6,079 nt of DNA from Galactobacter sp. (GTDB lineage: Bacteria > Actinomycetota > Actinomycetes > Actinomycetales > Micrococcaceae): the NCBI GenBank assembly GCA_022712075.1, contig JALAHE010000330.1, forward strand, positions 1 through 6,079, in the 5' to 3' direction. The notes under the pieces are model-generated. The model did not search any database. It saw only the letters and a list, made by a program, of their open reading frames with translations, and was not told where the DNA came from. Each line of letters begins with the position of its first letter. The first letter of the stretch is position 1. This document shows positions 1 through 4,527 of this stretch, piece by piece. The position numbers and the translations under genes are program-made.

Positions 1-282
1 GCGCTGGCGCAGGGCCAGCGCGGCCGGAACGTGCTCCACGGAGTCGACGCGCGGCGCCTGCGCTTGGTTGATGCGGCGGCGCTGGTAGCTGGAGAGCCCG
101 TCCAGGTAGCGCCGCGAGCCCTCCGCGTAGAGCACCCCGAGCGCCAGCGACGACTTCCCCGAGCCGCTCACGCCCGTCACGCCAACGAAGGAGTTCAGCG
201 GGACATCCACGTCCAGGTTTTTCAGGTTGTTGACCCGCGCGCCGCGGACCTCGATGTTTTCCGGCTGCTTGCGTTTCCCCAT
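1..282 (-). CDS. UvrA-like ABC ATPase, N-terminal fragment (cut by window edge)
   Basis: The minus-strand frame from ATG at 282 is open to the window edge (94 codons). It begins MGKRKQPENIEVRGARVNNL, followed by LKNLDVDVPLNSFVGVTG. The Walker A motif is GVSGSGKSS (about residues 35-43), followed by LALGVLYAEGSRRYLDGLSSY, the UvrA family signature after the P-loop. The stretch VDSVEHVPAALALRQR resembles the HVPAALAL-type sequence I associate with short UvrA paralogues rather than housekeeping UvrA. UvrA proteins are dimeric ABC ATPases that recognise DNA damage for UvrB loading. Paralogues of this kind are linked to DNA repair or drug tolerance, and the exact role of this one cannot be read from the fragment. 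No Shine-Dalgarno precedes the ATG, but a TAGGCT hexamer ends 7 nt upstream, which suits a leaderless mRNA. It is divergent from the PPC gene. The paralogue assignment is less certain than the family. Confidence 0.88.
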   Translation of the reverse strand, partial: MGKRKQPENIEVRGARVNNLKNLDVDVPLNSFVGVTGVSGSGKSSLALGVLYAEGSRRYLDGLSSYQRRRINQAQAPRVDSVEHVPAALALRQR

Positions 283-295
283 GGCACGAAGCCTA
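283..295 (-). promoter_or_regulatory. Candidate leaderless -10 element of the UvrA-like gene
   Basis: Read on the minus strand, TAGGCT (295 to 290) is followed by exactly 7 nt and then ATG. This is the TANNNT-N7-ATG arrangement common in actinobacterial leaderless genes. No good -35 is seen at 16-18 nt upstream. Transcription would start at or next to the A of the start codon. Confidence 0.45.
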
Positions 296-300
296 GGGCC

Positions 301-340
301 CGACGGCGCGGCCCCAGCGGCACGTCACCACGCGCCGTCG
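301..340. repeat. 10-bp perfect inverted repeat in the divergent intergenic region
   Basis: CGACGGCGCG (301-310) and CGCGCCGTCG (331-340) are exact reverse complements separated by 20 nt. The repeat lies between the two divergent genes, upstream of the UvrA-like -10 and ahead of the PPC -35 (349). Arm centres are 30 bp apart, about three helical turns. It may be an operator for a dimeric regulator or an RNA hairpin. The sequence alone does not decide. Confidence 0.55.
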
Positions 341-348
341 TGCAGTGA

Positions 349-377
349 TTGACTCTCCCCGGCTTCCGGGCCACGAT
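349..377 (+). promoter_or_regulatory. Candidate sigma-70-type promoter of the PPC/DUF296 gene
   Basis: TTGACT (349-354) matches the -35 consensus at five of six positions. A 17-nt spacer leads to CACGAT (372-377), a weaker -10. Transcription would begin near 384, leaving a leader of about 46 nt before the ATG at 431. Confidence 0.45.
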
Positions 378-416
378 GAGGGTTCACCCGACTGATGCGC
401 CAGCGTGCGCAGAATC

Positions 417-422
417 GGAGGA
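417..422 (+). promoter_or_regulatory. Ribosome-binding site deciding the PPC gene start
   Basis: GGAGGA lies 8 nt before ATG 431. This favours 431 over the in-frame ATG at 395, which has no comparable site. Confidence 0.8.
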
Positions 423-430
423 CGGCTGAC

Positions 431-907
431 ATGCAGCCCACCGGACAGCACCCCACCCTCGCCCCGGCCGTGCACGGCGCCACCTGGTCAGCTCGCCACA
501 TCGGCGGCCCCAACCACGTGGTCAGCGTGAGGCCGGGCGAGGAGGTCATCGCGGCGCTGACGGACTGCGCCGGGACCCCGGGCATCCGCGGCGGCGCCAT
601 CCGCGGGATCGGCGCGGTCGGCCGCGCCACCCTCCTCTTCCGCGACCCGGACGCCCTCACGTACGTGGATCGCGAGTTCGACGAGCAGATGGAGATCGCC
701 GGCCTGCAGGGCAACATCGCGGTCAAGGGCGAAACGACGCTCATCCACATCCACACCACGCTGGGCCGGCAGGACTACTCGGCCATCGCTGGGCACCTCA
801 AGGAGGCCTGGGTGCGAGGGGCCGGCGAGTTCTTCGTGACGGTCTCCGACGTGCCGCTCGAGAAGGAGCTGGACCCCGAACTCGGGCTGAACATCTTCTG
901 CCTCTAG
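431..907 (+). CDS. PPC domain (DUF296) protein
   Basis: The product has 158 residues and is essentially one PPC (plant and prokaryote conserved) domain, spanning about residues 28-155. Visible family features are VRPGEEVIAAL (33-43), GIRGGAIRGIGAVGRATL (51-68), MEIAGLQGNI (87-96), the paired histidines of IHIHTTLG (H106, H108) and GHL (H122). The three histidines are conserved in bacterial PPC proteins and are thought to bind a metal at the trimer interface. In plants the domain is fused to AT-hooks. Bacterial stand-alone versions like this one have no AT-hook and no established function, and they are soluble cytoplasmic proteins. The start is fixed by GGAGGA 8 nt upstream. A GC-rich hairpin follows the stop, so the gene is probably monocistronic. 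Family assignment is firm; function is unknown. Confidence 0.9.
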   Translation: MQPTGQHPTLAPAVHGATWSARHIGGPNHVVSVRPGEEVIAALTDCAGTPGIRGGAIRGIGAVGRATLLFRDPDALTYVDREFDEQMEIAGLQGNIAVKGETTLIHIHTTLGRQDYSAIAGHLKEAWVRGAGEFFVTVSDVPLEKELDPELGLNIFCL

Positions 908-925
908 CGCGCCGCACACACCCCG

Positions 926-948
926 CGGGGCGCCCACGGGGCGCCCCG
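926..948 (+). terminator. GC-rich hairpin after the PPC gene
   Basis: CGGGGCGCCC (926-935) pairs perfectly with GGGCGCCCCG (939-948) around the loop ACG, giving a 10-bp stem 18 nt after the stop. No T-run follows, as is common for actinobacterial terminators. Confidence 0.6.
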
Positions 949-1019
949 GGAAGCGCTGACCAAGGCGAACGCCATGTGACAAGAAGTGGCAAACCCTTCC
1001 ACGGCGCGCCCGCGCGGCC

Positions 1020-1025
1020 TAGGGT
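1020..1025 (+). promoter_or_regulatory. Candidate -10 hexamer (TAGGGT) of the HdeD-like gene
   Basis: TAGGGT fits TANNNT and would start transcription near 1033, about 40 nt ahead of ATG 1072. The hexamer 17 nt upstream (TTCCAC, 997-1002) is a poor -35. The same TAGGGT precedes the DUF1345 gene. Confidence 0.3.
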
Positions 1026-1071
1026 CGGGGCGAAGACTGCGCATCGCCCCCCGACGAGTTTTGGAGTCATC

Positions 1072-1659
1072 ATGTCGCTTCCCACCTCAAACACCCCCCT
1101 GTCCGATCTCACGGACGATCTCCGCAAGACCGGCTTCACCTGGCTGCTCGTCAAGGGCATCCTCGGCGTGATCCTGGGCCTCATCCTGTTCCTCGCCCCG
1201 GGCATCGGCGGCACGGCGATCGCGATCGTGGTCGTCTACTCGCTTGCCTTCTGGCTCATCCTGGACGGCTTCGCGACGAGCTCGCTCGCCTGGCGCGAAA
1301 AGCGCGAGGGCCTCAAGGGCTGGGGCTGGGCGCTCACGAGTGGCATCGTCTCGATCATCGCCGGCCTCCTGGCCGTCATCTTCCCCGTCTCCACGGGCGC
1401 CTTCATGGGCGTGCTCTTCCTGTGGTTCATGGTGATCGGCCTGATCGGGCGCGGCATCGCCGCCCTCGGCGACCGCTCGCTGGGCGGCTGGAGCATCGCC
1501 CTTGGCATCCTCGACATCATCATCGGCATCTGGTTTGCCGTGGCGCTGTTCACCGACCCGGCCGGCATGATCATTGCCGCCCTGTGGGTGGCGGGCATCT
1601 ACGGTGTGGTGTTCGGCATCGCCTCGATCGTCCTGGCGTTCAAGGTGCGCAAGGCCTGA
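1072..1659 (+). CDS. HdeD/DUF308 family six-helix membrane protein
   Basis: The protein has 195 residues: a short polar N-terminus (1-20), then six hydrophobic segments at about 22-41, 47-68, 88-104, 108-130, 138-160 and 166-190, ending in a basic KVRKA tail. The paired repeats, in which each short loop carries a FPVSTGAFMGVLF- or FTDPAGMIIAALW-like segment, are typical of DUF308/HdeD proteins. E. coli HdeD belongs to an acid-resistance locus and acts at high cell density; its molecular activity is not known, and transfer of that role here is inference. The ATG at 1072 is chosen because GGAG (1063-1066) lies 5 nt upstream. The frame is open back to a GTG at 976, but that part is polar, arginine-rich and has no ribosome site. 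Two hairpins follow the gene. Confidence 0.88.
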   Translation: MSLPTSNTPLSDLTDDLRKTGFTWLLVKGILGVILGLILFLAPGIGGTAIAIVVVYSLAFWLILDGFATSSLAWREKREGLKGWGWALTSGIVSIIAGLLAVIFPVSTGAFMGVLFLWFMVIGLIGRGIAALGDRSLGGWSIALGILDIIIGIWFAVALFTDPAGMIIAALWVAGIYGVVFGIASIVLAFKVRKA

Positions 1660-1665
1660 TGCGCC

Positions 1666-1685
1666 GCCCGCCGCGGAAGGCGGGC
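1666..1685 (+). terminator. First of two tandem hairpins after the HdeD-like gene
   Basis: GCCCGCC (1666-1672) pairs with GGCGGGC (1679-1685) around the loop GCGGAA, 6 nt after the stop codon. It has no T-run and is weaker than the next hairpin. Confidence 0.45.
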
Positions 1686-1693
1686 CAAACACC

Positions 1694-1725
1694 CAAGGCG
1701 GGGCACGACGTCGTGCCCCGCCTTG
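1694..1725 (+). terminator. Perfect 32-bp palindrome, strong terminator-like hairpin
   Basis: CAAGGCGGGGCACGAC (1694-1709) is followed directly by its exact reverse complement (1710-1725). In RNA this gives a stem of about 14 bp closed by the tetraloop ACGT. It lies 34 nt past the HdeD-like stop and about 70 nt before the DUF1345 start. The arms begin with A-residues and end in CTTG followed by CGTCTGTC, so only a weak T-rich tail is present. Being symmetric, it could work on both strands or bind a dimeric protein. Termination is the simplest reading. Confidence 0.75.
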
Positions 1726-1767
1726 CGTCTGTCACCGCGCCTCGGGCGCGGGGCACGGCCCGGCACA

Positions 1768-1773
1768 TAGGGT
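1768..1773 (+). promoter_or_regulatory. Candidate -10 hexamer (TAGGGT) of the DUF1345 gene
   Basis: TAGGGT lies just after the palindromic terminator. A start site 7 nt downstream (about 1781) would leave a leader of some 15 nt that still includes the ribosome site at 1786-1792. No recognisable -35 is seen. Confidence 0.35.
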
Positions 1774-1795
1774 GGCGTCGACGAAGGGGGAGCGC

Positions 1796-2437
1796 GTGAG
1801 CGAACGTGGATTGAGCGGTTCGAGTGCCTGGACCCGGCTGGCCGCGGCCGTGGCGGCAGGGGTGATCGGCGGCGTCCTCGTGGGCGTGCTGACGGGCTGG
1901 ACCTGGGGAGTCTTGACCGGCCTGGCCCTGGGCAGCGTGACCTTCTCGGTGCTGGCATGGGTGCACATGTGGCCCATGGACGCCGCGCTCACCAAGTCCC
2001 ACGCGGAGCGTGACGAGTTCCGCCCGGCGGCCGAGGAGCTGGCCATGGCGGCCGTGGTGACGATCGGCATCGCCGCGACGTTTGTGATCGGCGCCGTGGG
2101 GACGGGCAACGCGCAGAAGGGCGCGGGGATCCTGGCGCTCGTGGCGGTCCTGGCGCAGTGGTTCAGCCTGCACGCGATGTATGCGGCGCGGTACGCGTAC
2201 GAGTACTACGACGACGTGGACGGCGGCATCGACTTCAACGACAAGGAGCTGCCGCGCTACAGCGACTTCATCTACTTTTCCTACAACCTCGGCATGACCT
2301 ATCAGGTCTCCGACACCGCGGTGACCTCGAGTCGCATCCGCGCCGTGGTGCTGCGGCACTGCCTGCTCTCGTTCCTGTTTTCCCTCACCATCCTGGCCAC
2401 CGCGATCAACGTGGTCGCCGGGATCGTGCTGGGGTAG
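1796..2437 (+). CDS. DUF1345 family membrane protein
   Basis: With GTG at 1796 the product has 213 residues. Hydrophobic segments lie at about 14-32, 36-57, 83-101, 108-128, 157-169 and 186-211. The block DFIYFSYNLGMTYQVSD (157-173), followed by VTSSRIRAVVLRHCLLSF (176-193), is the hallmark of DUF1345 (COG4291), and the usual length is similar. A polar acidic segment, YEYYDDVDGGIDFNDKE (about 135-151), sits between helices. The family has no established function. GGGGGAG (1786-1792) directly precedes the GTG. A second in-frame GTG at 1772 overlaps the likely -10, and the frame further upstream runs through the terminator hairpins and is not coding. No partner gene is co-transcribed in any obvious way. 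Confidence 0.85.
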   Translation: MSERGLSGSSAWTRLAAAVAAGVIGGVLVGVLTGWTWGVLTGLALGSVTFSVLAWVHMWPMDAALTKSHAERDEFRPAAEELAMAAVVTIGIAATFVIGAVGTGNAQKGAGILALVAVLAQWFSLHAMYAARYAYEYYDDVDGGIDFNDKELPRYSDFIYFSYNLGMTYQVSDTAVTSSRIRAVVLRHCLLSFLFSLTILATAINVVAGIVLG

Positions 2438-2739
2438 CCGGCGTCGCGGAGGGGTCCGGCATCGCCCGCTGACCGTCGTTGCCGTCCACCCGCATGACGG
2501 GGTGTGAAGGGAGGCTGGGCGCCGCCTTGGACCCTGCGGTGAGGGCCCGCAGAGCTTGGCACTGGGGGCTGGCTCCCGCCCGACCGACGCCGCGCCGCCG
2601 CTTCCCAGCACAGCCAGGGCTTTCGCCGTGGTGAGGGTCCGGCGCCGAGGTGGGTTACCCCGAGGAAATCATGCAAGCTTCAAGTGTCAGGGTGGTGGGG
2701 TGGTCGATCGGCCGCGCTTCCCCAACCCAAGGACACGCC
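2438..2739. other. 302-nt intergenic region, no convincing gene
   Basis: I see no RNA gene or convincing ORF here; a 46-codon ATG frame at 2494 is Arg/Pro-rich and has no ribosome site. The left part contains weak hairpins that may end DUF1345 transcription. The stretch 2653-2690 (GGTTACCCCGAGG through TTCAAGTGTCAGG) is distinctly less GC-rich and is the likely promoter or operator zone for the DoxX gene. I could not pick a confident -35/-10 pair. Confidence 0.5.
2534..2552 (+). terminator. Weak candidate terminator after the DUF1345 gene
   Basis: CTGCGG (2534-2539) pairs with CCGCAG (2547-2552) around a 7-nt loop, nearly 100 nt after the stop. A second small stem follows (GGGGG 2564-2568 with CTCCC 2573-2577, including a G-U pair). 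Neither has a T-run. Confidence 0.25.
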
Positions 2740-3318
2740 ATGAAGCCCACTTCCTGGACCACCGACGTTGCCCTCCTGATCCTCCGCGCCGTTACCGGCG
2801 CCCTCATGCTCGCGCACGGCGCGCAGAAGGTCTTCGAGTTCACCCCCGCCGGGACCGGCGCCAGCTTCGAGCAGATGGGCGTGCCGCTCGGCTCCGTCGC
2901 CGGCCCCTTCATCGCCTACGCCGAGCTGATCGGCGGGGCGCTGCTGATCCTCGGGCTGGCCACGCGTCTGGTCGCCGCCGTGTTTGTGCTCGACATGGTC
3001 GGCGCGCTCTTCATCGTGCACCTGCCGGCCGGGGTGTTTGTCGCGGACGGCGGCTACGAGCTCGTGGCGATCCTTGGCGCCGCGTCGCTCGCCCTGCTCA
3101 TCGCAGGTGCCGGGCGCTTCTCGCTCGACGCCGTGCTCGCGCCGTCGGGCATTGCTTGGCCCAGGTGCCGCGTCCAGCGGCGAGGGGTAGCATCACCAGC
3201 ATGTCGAGTCCCGAGTCAGACAGGGTGGGGCTGCCGGTCACTCCGCCAGTCCGCTAACCACAGCTCCTCCATCGCACCGCCCATCGGCGTGCGCCGAGTC
3301 CTCGGCTGGCCCGAGTGA
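2740..3318 (+). CDS. DoxX family membrane protein with a probably frameshifted C-terminus
   Basis: The start is ATG 2740, with AAGGA (2729-2733) 6 nt upstream. Residues 1-137 form a normal DoxX domain: LRAVTGALMLAHGAQKVFEF (15-34) carries the R...HG.QK signature, and four hydrophobic segments lie at about 8-27, 53-73, 76-96 and 106-124, ending GRFSLDAVLAP (125-135). DoxX proteins are small inner-membrane proteins linked to redox or thiol stress; the name comes from a thiosulfate:quinone oxidoreductase subunit, and most homologues have no proven activity. As read, the protein continues to residue 192 with a Ser/Arg/Cys-rich tail whose codons often end in A or T, unlike the body. Skipping one G in GGG (3147-3149) would restore a tail of ALLGPGAASSGEG and a stop at 3190, giving 149 residues, a more usual DoxX length. 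Either a recent indel or a sequencing error could explain this. Confidence 0.85.
   Translation: MKPTSWTTDVALLILRAVTGALMLAHGAQKVFEFTPAGTGASFEQMGVPLGSVAGPFIAYAELIGGALLILGLATRLVAAVFVLDMVGALFIVHLPAGVFVADGGYELVAILGAASLALLIAGAGRFSLDAVLAPSGIAWPRCRVQRRGVASPACRVPSQTGWGCRSLRQSANHSSSIAPPIGVRRVLGWPE
3165..3193 (+). promoter_or_regulatory. Candidate leaderless promoter of the 18-codon ORF and possibly the MFS gene
   Basis: GTGCCG (3165-3170), a 17-nt spacer and TAGCAT (3188-3193) are followed by exactly 7 nt and ATG 3201. The -10 to ATG spacing equals that of the UvrA-like gene. The -35 matches only three of six consensus positions, but resembles the dnaB -35 (TTGCCG). Confidence 0.35.
3201..3257 (+). 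CDS. 18-codon ORF: leader peptide or truncated gene start
   Basis: The peptide reads MSSPESDRVGLPVTPPVR and ends at TAA 3255-3257. It lies in a different frame from the DoxX reading and 103 nt before the MFS start. No Shine-Dalgarno fits, but TAGCAT ends 7 nt before the ATG, which suits leaderless translation. Two explanations are open. First, a regulatory leader peptide for the drug-efflux gene: chloramphenicol-resistance genes, including cmlA, are known to use translational attenuation, although this peptide is not an obvious match to known leaders. Second, the surviving start of a lost gene: LPVTPPVR recalls the N-terminus of LigC-type ATP-dependent DNA ligases (LPVMPPVSPMLAK in M. tuberculosis, from memory). 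Chance is also possible at this length. Confidence 0.3.
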   Translation: MSSPESDRVGLPVTPPVR

Positions 3319-3345
3319 TCAGAAGCCTTTCTCTTCCGCTTCTGA
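3293..3345 (+). promoter_or_regulatory. Structured leader of the MFS efflux gene
   Basis: GCCGAG (3293-3298) can pair with CTCGGC (3301-3306), while CTCGG (3301-3305) can instead pair with CCGAG (3311-3315), so the two hairpins exclude each other. An 8-bp stem, TCAGAAGC (3319-3326) with GCTTCTGA (3338-3345) and an 11-nt pyrimidine-rich loop, follows and ends 5 nt before GGAG (3351-3354). The last repeat could equally be a DNA operator. The layout suits control of the transporter, but no regulator gene is present nearby. Confidence 0.4.
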
Positions 3346-3360
3346 CGTTCGGAGTACTCG

Positions 3361-4527
3361 ATGTCTTCCGCCCTCTATCTCCTCGCCGCCGCCGTGTTTG
3401 CCATGGGCACCTCGGAGTTCATGCTCTCCGGCCTCCTCCCGGCGATCGCCGCAGACCTTGCCGTGCCGCTCGGCACCGCCGGACTCCTGACCTCGGCCTT
3501 CGCGATCGGCATGGTCGTTGGCGCTCCCCTCATGGCCGCCACCGCCCGCTCCTGGCCTCGAAAGCGGGTCCTGATCATGTGCCTGCTCGTGTTCACTGCT
3601 TGCCACGCGGCCGGTGCCGCCACCGACTCCTTCGCCCTCATGCTTGCCCTGCGGGTCCTCAGCGCGCTGGCCAACGCCGGCTTCCTCGCGATCGCGCTTT
3701 CCGCTGCTGCGGCGCTCGCCCCCGAGCATCTCAAGGGGCGGGCCGTCGCCATCCTGCTGGCCGGGACCACGCTGGCCACCGTGGCCGGGGTGCCGGCCGG
3801 AACGCTGCTCGGCAACGCTCTCGGCTGGCGCTCGACCTTCTGGACCGTGGCACTCGTCTGCCTCGTGGCCGCCGCGGGCCTCGGACTGGGGCTCAAGCGA
3901 GGCGCGCTCGGCCGACCGATGGATGTGGGCCATGCGCCGCTGCAACCCGAACTGGCCGCCCTCAGGTCTCGCCCATTGATCACCGTGATCGTGTTGGCTG
4001 CCTTGGTCAACGCCGGAACGTTCACGGCGTTGACCTACCTGGCCCCCGTCATCACCGACACCGCCGGCCTGCCCGAGGCCTGGGTGGCCCTGTCGCTGAT
4101 GTTCTTCGGTCTGGGTTCCTGGCTGGGGGTCACGGTCGCTGGGCGCCTCTCCGACCGGCATCCCGGCGCCGTGATCGCCCTCGGCGGCCCGCTACTGGTC
4201 GCAGTGTGGGTCGGCATGGCACTCTCCGCCGCTCACCCCGCGGTGTTACTACCGCTCACGGGGATCGCCGGCCTGGTGTCCTTCGGGCTCGGCAGCACCT
4301 TGATTGCGCGCGTGCTCTACGCCGCAACAGCAGCCCCGTCGATGGGAGGTTCCTACGCCACGGCCGCACTGAACGTGGGGGCAACGGCGGGTCCGGCCCT
4401 GGGGGCCGCGGCCCTCGGAGCCTGGCCCGCGGCGACAACGCCGCTCTGGGTCGCGGCCGGATTGACGGCCCTGACCGTTGCCGGCGCCACCGCGCTGGGC
4501 CGAGCCTTGCGCGGCGAAGCGCGCTAG
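3361..4527 (+). CDS. cmx: Cmx/CmrA-family chloramphenicol-type efflux MFS transporter
   Basis: The product has 388 residues and about 12 hydrophobic segments, the standard size for DHA1 drug:proton antiporters. The N-terminus, with FAMGTSEFMLSGLLPAIAAD (13-32) and GTAGLLTSAFAIGMVVGAPL (38-57), closely matches my memory of Cmx/CmrA/Cml chloramphenicol exporters of actinobacteria. A degenerate motif A follows transmembrane segment 2 (GAPLMAATARSWPRKR, 54-69). The TM5 antiporter region is GTTLATVAGVPAGTLLG (135-151), and a second motif-A-like loop is GRLSDRHPG (261-269). It would sit in the cell membrane and export drug in exchange for protons; the actual substrate range is inferred. GGAG (3351-3354) lies 6 nt before the ATG. 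The last four bases overlap the end of dnaB on the other strand. Codon use is similar to the neighbours, and no mobile element flanks it. Confidence 0.87.
   Translation: MSSALYLLAAAVFAMGTSEFMLSGLLPAIAADLAVPLGTAGLLTSAFAIGMVVGAPLMAATARSWPRKRVLIMCLLVFTACHAAGAATDSFALMLALRVLSALANAGFLAIALSAAAALAPEHLKGRAVAILLAGTTLATVAGVPAGTLLGNALGWRSTFWTVALVCLVAAAGLGLGLKRGALGRPMDVGHAPLQPELAALRSRPLITVIVLAALVNAGTFTALTYLAPVITDTAGLPEAWVALSLMFFGLGSWLGVTVAGRLSDRHPGAVIALGGPLLVAVWVGMALSAAHPAVLLPLTGIAGLVSFGLGSTLIARVLYAATAAPSMGGSYATAALNVGATAGPALGAAALGAWPAATTPLWVAAGLTALTVAGATALGRALRGEAR

Noticed and set aside
976..1071. GTG-initiated 32-codon extension of the HdeD-like protein
   Set aside because: Polar, arginine-rich, without a ribosome site, while ATG 1072 has GGAG at 5 nt.
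1574..1795. 74-codon upstream extension of the DUF1345 frame
   Set aside because: It overlaps the HdeD-like gene and runs through two terminator hairpins; the residues are Arg/Cys/Pro-rich and non-membrane.
1640..2611. Long minus-strand frame of 323 codons opposite DUF1345
   Set aside because: Histidine/arginine-rich shadow typical of the antisense of a GC-rich gene; no domain, no ribosome site, and it crosses the palindromic terminator.
2438..2739. Possible structured RNA (RNase P, SRP or riboswitch) in the 302-nt gap
   Set aside because: I compared it by eye with the conserved cores of these RNAs and found none of their key motifs; only short weak stems are present.
3258..3360. Mobile-element boundary next to the efflux gene
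   Set aside because: No terminal inverted repeats, target duplications, transposase or integrase remnants could be found on either side of the MFS gene.
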